From assembly GCA_029319145.1 (NCBI GenBank), contig CP119753.1, forward strand, positions 186,001 through 250,000: a stretch of DNA of 64,000 nt, read 5' to 3'. A program made the translations under genes and the position numbers. The DNA is from Microbacter sp. GSS18. Its GTDB lineage: Bacteria > Actinomycetota > Actinomycetes > Actinomycetales > Microbacteriaceae. Positions 9,501 to 17,774 of this stretch are shown in pieces. Numbering within the stretch: position 1 is the stretch's first letter; each line of letters begins with the position of its first letter. Below the pieces are notes generated by a model. That model saw only the letters and a program-made list of their open reading frames with translations. It had not been told where the DNA came from and ran no database searches.

Positions 9501-11526
9501 CGATGTCCGTCGATGCGGCGGCCTCGTCCTCGAACTGGGCCCCGGCGATGGCTCGGAAGAGCATGCGCCTCTGCATGAGCCGCTCGTAGGACTGTTCCAG
9601 GTAGGGAGCGAAGAAGGCCGCCTGCTGGCGACTGTCACTGAACACGAGGAGCTTGCGTGCCTGGCCTGGCAAGTGCGCTCCTCGACCCTCTGTTGGCGGC
9701 ATCGCTTGGTACAGCGCAGTGGTGAGGACGCTGACGGAAGCATCGTTTCCGCTCTCGAACCGGCGGATGATGCGCGGACTCGATCCGCCGCACTGCATGC
9801 AGCGCGCAAGGGAGTCGCGGACCTTGCGTGAAACGGGAATCAGGTTGGCGCCGCAGGCAGCGTTCGAGCAAGTTCCACGAGGGTTCGTGGCGACGGTGCC
9901 GCATCGAGCACAAAGTCCGATCGTCGTGGCGTCATCGGTCGCGAGGGCCTCTTCAAGGACCGCATCGTCTTCATCGATGTCGCTGTCGTCGGCCTTGGAC
10001 AAGCACAACCAGACGTTGGCCCCAGCCATCGACTCCTTCGGGAGGAAGACGCGCCGGCCATCGATGATCTGCTCCGAGCCGACGAGGTGCACGCCGCCGC
10101 AACGGCGGCATGCGGCGATCTCGAACACGCACCAGCCGCAGTCGCATTGCTCGCGGCGAGCGAGTGACAGATGAGGACCGCTCGGCGAGAGGCAGGTGAA
10201 CGCACCTTCGGTCGCGCGGGCGAAGAGATGATACTTGCCTGAGAGGGCCGGCGTTCCGTCGATATCGTGTGCCTTGGCGGCGAGGTCGACCAGGGTAGTG
10301 AGCTGGTCGCGTGCCAGATCGGGGCGACCCAACCGCTCGAGGACTTCGTCCACGGTGCGCGGCTTCGCCCGTCCGAGCTCATGCAACTTGCGGATCGTCT
10401 TCTCACCGGTGAACAGGTCGAAGCCCGAGTCGCCGGTTGCCCCTGCGGCGCGTGCCGCCGCTTCGAGACCCTCGACCGTTTGGCCCGGTTCGAGTGCGGC
10501 AGCGGGGAACTCGCCCCACGCAGGGCTGCGAAAGAGCTGCTTGTGGGTGGCTGTGATGATGTCGCCTTCGTGCGCGCTGAACTGAGCGCCGAAGAGATCG
10601 GAGGCGAATGTCGCTGCGCGTTCGAGGTCGGTGCCGACTGTGGCGCTCGTGGCTATCGCCTGGAACTGTCGGTGGGGCGCGACGCGCTCGCGGAGGCGGC
10701 GCAGGAGATAGCCGATCTCAGCGCCGTTCGCTCCGTCGTAGACATGAGCTTCGTCGACGACAACGAACTGCCAGGTGTTCGCGCCGGGCTCGCCGAACAA
10801 CTCGCTGTCTTCAGGCCGCAGCAGCAGATACTCGAGCATGGCGTAGTTCGTGAGGAGAAGGTGCGGTGGATGCGCGCGCATCTCCTCGCGGCTCATCAGC
10901 TCGTTCGGAAGAAACTCATCGTTCGGGTGCTGCTGCTGGAACTTCGCCTCGGCGTCTTCTCGCCTCTCGAGAGTCTCACCGGTGTAGCGACCGAAGGTGA
11001 TCTCGGGTGTTGCAGCGAGCACCTGGCGCAGACGCTTGAGCTGGTCGTTCGCGAGCGCGTTCATCGGATAGAGCAAGAGTGCTCGAACTCCCGGAGTCGC
11101 TTCGCCCGCTGGGAGATCACGGAGGAGGCGATCGAGGATCGGCAGGAGGAAGCTCTCCGTCTTTCCGGAGCCGGTTCCGGTCGCGACTACTGCATTGCGT
11201 CCGCGACGAATCTGAGCGAGCGCCTGGACCTGATGGGAGTACCACGGACGATCCAACGAGAAATGCGCAAATTCGAGTCGCGCGAATGCTGGATCGAGTT
11301 CGCCCTGATCGATCAGCTGACGAGCAGTCGCGGCCTGTTCGTATGCAGGGGTGAGTTCGAGGTAGGGACCCTTGGCGAGACCTTGCTTGGACCGAGCCAT
11401 TCGGTTGATCTCGCTGCTGAGCGCGTCGGCGATCGCCGGTTCGTTGGGCGTAATCAGGCTGCCCAGATACCGGCGGTAGGCGTCGGTCAGCGCAGTGCTG
11501 ACGGCGATCGGATCGATGGTGGTCAT
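6544..11526 (-). CDS. Giant DEAD/DEAH helicase with DUF1998 (DruE/DrmA-B-like)
   Basis: A 1660-aa superfamily 2 helicase. Seen: Walker A ATGTGSGKT at 115-123, DEAH box VVDEAHVYDG near 258, SATVG, then a cysteine-rich insert with several CxxC pairs (CDCGWC, CRRCGG, CARCG, CMQCGG), a helicase C-lobe ending in QRAGRAGRR, more CxxC pairs (CKQCDS, CKTCGD), and a C-terminal DUF1998/MrfA-like block (VDTVPGGAGYA, CYMCLRSF). The last ~85 residues form a module also found at the end of the 15426-16979 protein. Size, single-chain DEAD plus DUF1998 layout and a linked C5 methylase fit DruE of Druantia; in DISARM these functions are split between DrmA and DrmB. Start 11526 overlaps the upstream stop (ATGA) and has a GGGAGAA ribosome site, so translation is coupled. 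Confidence 0.85.
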   Translation of the reverse strand: MTTIDPIAVSTALTDAYRRYLGSLITPNEPAIADALSSEINRMARSKQGLAKGPYLELTPAYEQAATARQLIDQGELDPAFARLEFAHFSLDRPWYSHQVQALAQIRRGRNAVVATGTGSGKTESFLLPILDRLLRDLPAGEATPGVRALLLYPMNALANDQLKRLRQVLAATPEITFGRYTGETLERREDAEAKFQQQHPNDEFLPNELMSREEMRAHPPHLLLTNYAMLEYLLLRPEDSELFGEPGANTWQFVVVDEAHVYDGANGAEIGYLLRRLRERVAPHRQFQAIATSATVGTDLERAATFASDLFGAQFSAHEGDIITATHKQLFRSPAWGEFPAAALEPGQTVEGLEAAARAAGATGDSGFDLFTGEKTIRKLHELGRAKPRTVDEVLERLGRPDLARDQLTTLVDLAAKAHDIDGTPALSGKYHLFARATEGAFTCLSPSGPHLSLARREQCDCGWCVFEIAACRRCGGVHLVGSEQIIDGRRVFLPKESMAGANVWLCLSKADDSDIDEDDAVLEEALATDDATTIGLCARCGTVATNPRGTCSNAACGANLIPVSRKVRDSLARCMQCGGSSPRIIRRFESGNDASVSVLTTALYQAMPPTEGRGAHLPGQARKLLVFSDSRQQAAFFAPYLEQSYERLMQRRMLFRAIAGAQFEDEAAASTDIAATARKIATRSGYFPDAMTALKRQTEAETWVQAEIVTIDDRQSLEGVGLVKWRMREPRVSTSLRPLHAMGFTEREALDLVQALVRTVRLQGAVAPLENVDVKDPIFEPRLGPIYVRRNGSDPKRKVISWTPTATGATTRKNTRSDFLTRVLAKAGAEGAVSDTLDGIWGLLANPNGEFGHWLVHPNAGSLGAVAQLNPESIEAVVLTDEDPLWRCDTCGTIANINIRDVCPRYRCVGTLSTWAGREKAADHGHYGHLYRTLEPIPLAASEHTAQWTSEEAARIQQEFIDGKVNVLSCSTTFELGVDVGELQSVVLRNVPPTVSNYIQRAGRAGRRSDSAALVMTYAQRRSHDLTVFGDPAKQIAGSVRTPVVPTRNPRLAERHFFSVALAGFWRDEARLHDRRYRYAVDFFGGEGEGPTAAERVAPWLRSRRDELQESIRRLVSGTGLTSDDWAWDGWAEHLMALLEDVQRGYREEASVYRELMDEAYAAKKGSKGDYFGRVLKTLERRNLLGFLANRNLIPKYGFPVDTVEMKIPGGVAGATQLDLARDLSQAIFEYAPGARVVAGGKIWKSAGIARQRERENPPVYYRVCKQCDSYEESAAEDHGPCKTCGDAPTGAPHKYIEPRFGFLASSETERTGDAAPRASWRGQTRIAKDGAVADSDTIATPHGEIAFQVMERASMVRINAGSTDRGFKVCNFCGFSVAGYEEWPSSHNDPLKSKYCSGGSSTFSLAHKYETDVLRVIFPQAWSGADPQSTAQSVLYAVLQAAASVLQIAATNIDGAVSSYHTAAPTIDIVDTVPGGAGYARIIAEALPAVLRGALQLARECECGPETSCYMCLRSFTNQRVHDQLSRGAAADFLAGLLLDRGATSTIVADPGSEPRSTQATPGDEWDEASLLADPRIGSLLAKLEEVGAPAPVVGLEVGPGGWPVECGWPVEKRAIVIDEDAARADWLEADGWRVVAAHGGFDEDEAVAILTESGDL

Positions 11527-14500
11527 TCGTTCTCCCAACGAGTCATCCAGAGCTCAGCGAGCACGAGGTCCTGCTCGATGAAGCTGGGTGCAGCTTCGGC
11601 CATATCCGCGAAGCCCGACCGGTACTTGCCGAACGCTTCGATGGCGGATTCGTAGCCGCGGGCAGCGAGCCGGGCCAGGAGCGCGATCGAGATGCTGAGG
11701 CACGGGAGCGATGGCCAGCCATCGCTCCCGCTTCTCGCGCCGATCGGGCCGCGGACGCGATCGCCGAGCGTGTCCTGGAGGACCGCATGGGTCCGTCGAA
11801 GTACACCGTGCGACGTTCGCGCGATGTCGCGTGTGCGCGGTGAGATCCTGCTATCGAAGAGTTCTCTCGCATGCAGCATCCGCTGATCGCCGTTGAGGAG
11901 CGCCCCGGGGACCGGCGCGGCTGCCCGCCATACGGCATCGATCCGCTCTGCCGGCCAGTCGGAGAGGATTTCCGCTTCGTGGCGGAATGCGCCCACGGAT
12001 GCATGCTCATCCCGCCCATCCTCGAGGATGGTTCGTGCCGACGCCCCCAGCGTCGCCTCGACCTGATCGGCGAGTTCGTCGCGTTCGCTGCGCCACCGTC
12101 CCATCGATTCGACGACGCCGAGGAACGGCGAGAGGGTCCACGTCGTGCTGTCGACAGGAAGGTCGCCGGCCGCTGCGGTCGCCGCCCACCCCTCGGCGAT
12201 GAGCCGACCGTGCGTGGATCGCGACCAGGAGCTCGCTCGCACAGCATCGAGAAAGGTGTCGCCATGGTCGATGGTGAGCTGGGCGATGTCGGAGAACAGC
12301 TCGTAGCGTGGACGGGGAGTGCGGCTTCGTCGGAGTGATCCGTAGATCTCGATGGCGAAGGGGACGGCCTCGGGCAGGGACGGGAGCGGGAGCTCGCCTC
12401 CGACCCATGCCAGGAACGCGTCGTCCAACGTCTCGAGGTCTTCGACGGGAAGCTCGAGGTGGTGCAGGTTCCCATCGGCCTTCGGCGGCATCTGGGGCCA
12501 CTCGTCGGAAGTCCACGGATCATCGACCCGTGCGACGACGACTGCTGGCCCTCTTCCGCGAAGCGATCTCGGTGCAGCGACCATGTCGGAGTCTGCAGGA
12601 ATGTGCAGGGCCTCGGGCGTTCGCCAGGGCGCGAAGTCGAGATAGACACCGAGGTCGAGCGGAACCGATTCACCGTTCTTGGCGACGTGGAGCTGACCGT
12701 CCTCGACGAACAGATTCGCGATCAGCTGGCGCGGGCGGATGACGGCGACAGCAGTGGAGCGATCAGCTGCGTCGTACCGGAGAGTCACCGCGCCGTGGCG
12801 CTCGGCGGTGTCGGCGATGGTCGCAAGGTTCACGAGGGCGATCCCCGTCGCGTTCGCGTCCGCTGGGATCACCTGAACGTCCGCCCCGCCAGCGGCCACT
12901 GTGATCGTCCCTTGCAGGCGGGGCACGGTGTTCAAACGGATGAGACTGTCGGGAAGGCTCTCGGTTTCGAGCTGTGCGGGACCGATCCCGGGCTTCGTCG
13001 TCTGGGTGCCGGTGGCCGTTGCCACCCACATGAAGTCGATGTCGGTGGCGGCGCTGAGAGCGGGTGCGCCGAGCGAATCCGGAATCGTGACCGAGGTACC
13101 CCGCGTCGCACCATCGAGTACGACTGTGTCGACGTGGCCCGACGATTCGATGCGGACAGCACAGTCATCCAGCCCGGAGTGGGATGAGAACCATCGGAAA
13201 CCCGTCGTCGATGATGTCGAGACGCCCTCAGCGATGGCGATGTCGTGTGTCGCGCCACGGCCCAGTGGCCCCTGCGCGCGGAGTTGGAACTCGCCGACCA
13301 GCGTTCCCGCCTCGTCGGGCCATGGGTCGATCGCCACCGGTTCGAGCGCGGATTCGTGGTGAACCGTGTTGAGGACTTCGCCCTCGGAGTTCGTCACGCT
13401 GATCGTCCAGAGCGTCGATGCAACGCCGATCTCGGAGTCCGCTCGCGCTGCCGGAAGCACGATGCGAGGGCGCTCGCTGAGAATGAACCTGCCCGATGCC
13501 GCGCGAAGGTGGGACAGAGTCGGCACGTCTTCGAGGGTCGGTCGAGTGAGCGAGGAGACGTAGCGCCAACGGAAGTCGCCATCTGATCGAGGCCGCAACT
13601 TGTGCGTCTTGCTCAGGTCGACCAGCGCGAACGACCATCCGTCCCAGCCGTACGGCGCATCGACGTGCTCGACAATCGTGAGTTCTCCGGCGTGCTCGAG
13701 CGCATCGGAGATGTCTCGGTCCGATTCGTTGGGGAACGCCACCCAAGCGCGCCCCTTGGGCAGCTGACTACCCGACGCGAGGGCCTCTCCGCTATTCGCG
13801 TCGAAGACGAGCAGCGGGCTCGTCGTGTCGACCACGGGAATGGCCCACTCGAGTTCTCGCCCTTGCAGCGCAACGACCACTTTCGTCGCAGGGCGCTGAA
13901 CGGCTTCCCGATTGGGTGTGGCGATGTCGCCGGGCCAGGGAGCCCGAACTCGCCGCAGTTTCGACTCCCCGGCGGCGGTGATCTGCCAGGTCACGTCAGC
14001 CCCGAGTCGTCGCTCGAACGCTGGCAGATCGATCTGAAGCTCCCCGTCCGCGTAGATGAGCCGTGGAATCAGCCGAGCTTCCCTGCTTCGGCGGCGCCCG
14101 GGTGCGCGGCCCACGTCGCCTGTGAGCAAGAGCCTCTTCACTTCGTCACCGAGGTGAGTGGGCAACGCTTCGAGGGGGAGTTCATCGACTGATGAAGAGC
14201 CCTGACTCGCATCGAGGACTGCCAGGAAGCGGTCTACGAGGTCTGCAGAGACGTCGCCTCCGTTCGCCAGGAACCGCCAGGTCGGTGCATCCAGACCTTT
14301 GGCCGCGGCATTCGAGCGAGTAAGCGAGGATGCCCAGGCGCACAGGTCCGATCCCGACAGGTCATAGGTGCCCGTGTCCTTCTTCTGCAGCGCTCGGAGA
14401 AAGCTGCCCACGCTCGCCACGGGGATGCCCGCGTGCATGAGGATCTCTCCGAGATTGCGCAGCGGCGTATCGAAACGTGAAAGGCCGAGAAGGTCGAGCC

Positions 14501-14840
14501 CGTAGCGGAAGGTGTTCGACAGCAACGCCTGCCACGGCTGCGTGATCTCCCATTCGGCAACGTCCGAGATCCGGGGCCAGAACGTCCCCTCTTCGTACTT
14601 GACCGAAGCGACACCAGCCAGACCTACGAGAGTGGTTGCGGCGTAGCGCTTCAGGAGCTGGACTCGCTGCTTTCCTGACTCCATGCGCCGCACGCGCTCG
14701 AATAGCGTGCTCAGAGCGGCGATGGAATCCTCAGCGTCGACATTCGCTTCTGCTACGAGCGACAGGCCCTGAAGCCGTCGCCGCCACTCTCGATCTTGTG
14801 CCCTGAATTCTTCGACGTCCATGTCTCGTGCGCTTTCCAT
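11523..14840 (-). CDS. Large uncharacterised defence-island protein (1105 aa)
   Basis: I do not recognise a named family. The N-terminal ~250 residues look helical and contain an aromatic-rich block around GVASVKYEEGTFWP near residue 80-95. The middle (about 280-800) reads as beta-rich, with many short alternating hydrophobic strands like stacked immunoglobulin-type domains. The C-terminal ~250 residues are helical again. No nuclease, ATPase or zinc motif is visible. It is the first gene of the tight run, and its stop overlaps the start of the giant helicase by 4 bp, so the two are made together and probably act in one complex. By position and size it could be DruF or DruG of a Druantia II-like system (inference). 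Alternative starts exist, for example ATG at 14822. Confidence 0.75.
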   Translation of the reverse strand: MESARDMDVEEFRAQDREWRRRLQGLSLVAEANVDAEDSIAALSTLFERVRRMESGKQRVQLLKRYAATTLVGLAGVASVKYEEGTFWPRISDVAEWEITQPWQALLSNTFRYGLDLLGLSRFDTPLRNLGEILMHAGIPVASVGSFLRALQKKDTGTYDLSGSDLCAWASSLTRSNAAAKGLDAPTWRFLANGGDVSADLVDRFLAVLDASQGSSSVDELPLEALPTHLGDEVKRLLLTGDVGRAPGRRRSREARLIPRLIYADGELQIDLPAFERRLGADVTWQITAAGESKLRRVRAPWPGDIATPNREAVQRPATKVVVALQGRELEWAIPVVDTTSPLLVFDANSGEALASGSQLPKGRAWVAFPNESDRDISDALEHAGELTIVEHVDAPYGWDGWSFALVDLSKTHKLRPRSDGDFRWRYVSSLTRPTLEDVPTLSHLRAASGRFILSERPRIVLPAARADSEIGVASTLWTISVTNSEGEVLNTVHHESALEPVAIDPWPDEAGTLVGEFQLRAQGPLGRGATHDIAIAEGVSTSSTTGFRWFSSHSGLDDCAVRIESSGHVDTVVLDGATRGTSVTIPDSLGAPALSAATDIDFMWVATATGTQTTKPGIGPAQLETESLPDSLIRLNTVPRLQGTITVAAGGADVQVIPADANATGIALVNLATIADTAERHGAVTLRYDAADRSTAVAVIRPRQLIANLFVEDGQLHVAKNGESVPLDLGVYLDFAPWRTPEALHIPADSDMVAAPRSLRGRGPAVVVARVDDPWTSDEWPQMPPKADGNLHHLELPVEDLETLDDAFLAWVGGELPLPSLPEAVPFAIEIYGSLRRSRTPRPRYELFSDIAQLTIDHGDTFLDAVRASSWSRSTHGRLIAEGWAATAAAGDLPVDSTTWTLSPFLGVVESMGRWRSERDELADQVEATLGASARTILEDGRDEHASVGAFRHEAEILSDWPAERIDAVWRAAAPVPGALLNGDQRMLHARELFDSRISPRTRDIARTSHGVLRRTHAVLQDTLGDRVRGPIGARSGSDGWPSLPCLSISIALLARLAARGYESAIEAFGKYRSGFADMAEAAPSFIEQDLVLAELWMTRWENE

Positions 14841-15081
14841 CCCCAGTCACGCCTTGCCCTCGCTTCGCGCAAAGCCCTACAGGCTATCGAAGGCGTCGGA
14901 CATCGGTGTCCTTGGCGCTCGTCGGGATTCCCCATCAGCACCGTATCGGGGGTCTCGCACATCTTGTGCGGTGGGCGCAGCGTCTCGTTGGGGCGATAGC
15001 TGAGTGAATGGCCCCTTGAATCCGAACTCGGGCCGCGGTAGTGGTGGCATGGCGACTGGCGCTGGCAGATAGCGAGGCTGC

Positions 15082-15402
15082 GTGACCGAACAGGACCACT
15101 GGGTGTACGTCATCGAGCTCGCTCCTGAGCCATGGGAGTCCCAGCATGTGGGCGTGGTCTACGTGGGGGAGACTGCGCTCACCCCAGAGGAGAGGTTCGC
15201 CAAACACCTCTCCGGTGCGCGCACGGCGGCGCGCGTCGTCACTCGACGCGGGCGCATGCTGCGCGCGGAGCTCGCCCCGCCGGGCCAACCATTCTCGTCG
15301 CGGGACGAGGCCCTCGAATGGGAGCAACGGACCGCCGACGAACTCCGTGACGCGGGGTATCGCGTGTACGGCGGCCAAGGGCGGGCGTTCATGGAGGATT
15401 GA
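15082..15402 (+). CDS. Small GIY-YIG-like protein
   Basis: A 106-aa single-domain protein with a GIY-YIG-like pattern: VYVIEL near residue 8, VVYVGET near 25 (the YIG-like strand), a downstream ERFAKH helix with Arg and His, and a final glutamate-rich helix EALEWEQR followed by GYRVYGG. This matches the order of the family's conserved elements, but I cannot confirm all catalytic residues. The GTG start follows a weak ribosome site. It is the only plus-strand gene inside the defence island, divergent from the 1105-aa gene and convergent with the 517-aa gene, whose stop lies 23 bp away. It may be a small nuclease belonging to the island or an independent cargo gene. Confidence 0.6.
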   Translation: MTEQDHWVYVIELAPEPWESQHVGVVYVGETALTPEERFAKHLSGARTAARVVTRRGRMLRAELAPPGQPFSSRDEALEWEQRTADELRDAGYRVYGGQGRAFMED

Positions 15403-15425
15403 TGGATCCCTGTCGCGGCGGCCCG

Positions 15426-16979
15426 CTAGCCTCGCTGCGCAACTTCGTGCGGGGGACTCGGCCGTTCGTGAGGGGGGCCGCTCAGTCGCACTACCAACTG
15501 TTGCGCGTCCGTCTCGAGCAGGTGAGCCGGCTGAGGGCCCACGACCCACCAGCCCTCCGCTGCGAGCCAGTCGTCCCGCTCGGCACTACGAAAACTGACG
15601 ATCGCGACGCGATGCGCCGGCCAGGCAGCCTCCAGCTCCCACTTGGAAGCGTCAACCGGGTAAGCCAGAGATGGCGCTGGCAGTCCCCTCACGCTCAGCG
15701 AGGATAGAAGCTCCTCGGTGTCCGGGTCGCACATCATCAGTGCTTCCTCCCACGCTGCATCCCAGTCGTTGGCGACCATCTGCCTTCGGGGCATCGGAGT
15801 TCGGCTTACTGCATCCGCGAGCGCGGCCGAAGCTGCGTCCACCATCGAGTTCGGGTCCACTGTCACTTCGAGTGTGATCCGGTACTCGTCCGCCTGGCGC
15901 GCTAGTTCCTCGGCGGAGTAGACGTCGTCCCAACCGAGCACTTGCATGCGGTCGACTACACGGCCAGCAACTTCGAAGTCGCTGTACAGGATGCTTTCGT
16001 TGATCACACTCGCCGCGGCTTCGAACCCGCTGCGTCGGAGCTCGCTTACCCAAGAGGTGGGGTGGGAGTCGTCACGGGTGTACGCGCCCGGTTCGACGCC
16101 GACAGACACGAAGCGAGTCGATTGTTCGTAGCTTGCGGGCTGATTTTCGTCGTCGGGCTGGCTCGCGTCGGTTTCTCCGATCAACTGGACGACGACGACC
16201 TGTGGTGCGTCAAGACCGGCAGTGAGGGCGGCGGTGTCCTCGTCTTCGTCTGATGGATGCGTATGGCTCGACTCGACCACTCGCACCCGGGGTCGGATCG
16301 CTCGCGGTGACATCGCGATAGCGGTGGCAAGTCTCCAACCCCAGGTTTCGGTTGCGGCGTCGGGATGGATCTCGATTGCGCGCCGGGCAAGCGTGCCTCC
16401 CGGAATGTCGATCGTCGCCGGCAGGTGGTCGTCGACCGACGCTGCATCGTACTTGCTTAGGGCATCGCCGAGCATGGCGGGATCGATTTCAACCACGGCC
16501 TGCCCGAAGTAGGGAGGTGTCCTCAGCCAGTTTCGCGTGTCGAGCATTGCGACGTCTGAGAATGCCTTCTCCGCATTGCCGACGAACCATCCGGGGACGA
16601 TCTCGACCGCCGGCTCCCTCATGGCCAGGAGATGGGTTGCCCGGCGCGTCAGCGGAGGCTCGGTCAGCCAATCGCTCCACTCCACCTCTCGCACTTCGGA
16701 CACAGCTGCGACTTCGAGCGGGGCGCCGAGGCCAGCGGTCGACGGTGTGAAGTAGTTGAGGAAGTCGAGTGCCGAGAGACGACGGGCTCCGATGACCTGC
16801 ATGACGTCCGCTTCCCGGTCAGGCCTTACGTCGTACCATGCGGAGGATGTGGCGGCGAATCGGGCGGGGTCAACCCAGTACGCGCCATCGCGGCGCAGAA
16901 TGTTGCCGTTGCTCACCCGGTACAGGGCGAGCCGGTGCGGCGCGCCTACTCGGCGACCGACAATCAATCGTGTGCCCAT
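15426..16979 (-). CDS. Uncharacterised protein with helicase-tail module
   Basis: A 517-aa protein of unknown family. The body (about residues 1-430) has no motif I recognise; an acidic stretch lies near the middle. The last ~80 residues align well with the end of the giant helicase at 6544: both read LL..L...G.PAP, then a WP....AIV core, then DWL-A-GW-VV. The spacing resembles Vsr-like/REase-fold tails, but the acidic residue after AIV in the helicase copy is not kept here, so nuclease activity is doubtful. ATG at 16979 has a nearby GAGG; a TTG at 17048 would extend the protein by 23 residues. The shared module ties this gene to the helicase system even though a plus-strand gene lies between them. 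Confidence 0.7.
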   Translation of the reverse strand: MGTRLIVGRRVGAPHRLALYRVSNGNILRRDGAYWVDPARFAATSSAWYDVRPDREADVMQVIGARRLSALDFLNYFTPSTAGLGAPLEVAAVSEVREVEWSDWLTEPPLTRRATHLLAMREPAVEIVPGWFVGNAEKAFSDVAMLDTRNWLRTPPYFGQAVVEIDPAMLGDALSKYDAASVDDHLPATIDIPGGTLARRAIEIHPDAATETWGWRLATAIAMSPRAIRPRVRVVESSHTHPSDEDEDTAALTAGLDAPQVVVVQLIGETDASQPDDENQPASYEQSTRFVSVGVEPGAYTRDDSHPTSWVSELRRSGFEAAASVINESILYSDFEVAGRVVDRMQVLGWDDVYSAEELARQADEYRITLEVTVDPNSMVDAASAALADAVSRTPMPRRQMVANDWDAAWEEALMMCDPDTEELLSSLSVRGLPAPSLAYPVDASKWELEAAWPAHRVAIVSFRSAERDDWLAAEGWWVVGPQPAHLLETDAQQLVVRLSGPPHERPSPPHEVAQRG

Positions 16980-17114
16980 GTCCTCACTTCTATCGGATGA
17001 CTTCAGTCGAACGAGGGTCGAGCTGGCGCTTCTGAGATCTTCCGGCAACGTGGGTGCGGTCGTCCAGGGATCACCGGGTAAAGGCGCACGGCGTTCACTC
17101 CGAGGCTCGGCGCA

Positions 17115-17576
17115 CTACTTCGAGTCGAGTGGATTCATGTAGTAGTTGTCGCTCATTGGCCCGTTCAGCTTGGGCGGCGCCTGCGCGGGCGAAGGCCGGC
17201 CGGTCGCGCGTCGAGTTGCGCGCAGGTTGGAGCCGAGCTTCTCCTTCGCTGCGGGCGTTGCGCTGGGCGCGAGACGCGGGCGGGGCGGTGGCAGTGGCTC
17301 GCCGAGCGAGCGGAATACTGCAGCGAGTGTCTTCTCGATCGTGCGCTGAACAGTGTCCAGGTGTCTCAGGGTCTTGATGTTGAGCTCAGCTCGAAGGCAA
17401 TGGTCGAGAAGTGAGTTCCACGAGCTCGAGAGGCTCGCCCCGCTCTCCCGCTGCTCGGCGAGAGTCAAGTGCTCGAGACCGTTGCGCACCTCGATCGCAC
17501 GCTTCCGGAGGTCTTCTGCGCGCAACGTGAAGCGCTTGGGATCCACGGGCAGCGTTTCACGATCTTCGGTGACCAT
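17115..17576 (-). CDS. Hypothetical 153-aa protein
   Basis: An unrecognised protein. The first ~95 residues are predicted helical and charged (a possible coiled-coil region around LRKRAIEVRNGLEHL to TVQRTIEKTLAAVF); the remainder is proline-, alanine- and arginine-rich and looks disordered. It lies 135 bp upstream of the 517-aa gene in the same direction, and its start faces the divergent GTPase operon across about 200 bp. It may be the first gene of the defence transcription unit. Its coding status rests on a clean ATG start, an open frame and position rather than homology. Confidence 0.55.
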   Translation of the reverse strand: MVTEDRETLPVDPKRFTLRAEDLRKRAIEVRNGLEHLTLAEQRESGASLSSSWNSLLDHCLRAELNIKTLRHLDTVQRTIEKTLAAVFRSLGEPLPPPRPRLAPSATPAAKEKLGSNLRATRRATGRPSPAQAPPKLNGPMSDNYYMNPLDSK

Positions 17577-17774
17577 AGTCGGACTCTAGCGCCAGGACCC
17601 GACAGCGATGCTTGTCGTCAACGCACGAGGGTTCCGATCGCAGGCCCCGGCCCGCGTCATCGATTGCTGGCGGCGCGGATAGGCTGGCCTTCTAGCGCGG
17701 TCGGCAGTTATGTCGAACGTGGCACGGCCGCCACTGACCGGAACACCCGCAGGCGGAGAGATCCAGAGGTTGAC

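Noticed and set aside
17469..17774. Upstream extension of the GTPase gene
   Set aside because: The frame is open but overlaps the start of the opposite-strand 153-aa gene and lacks coding character; the membrane anchor begins at 17775.
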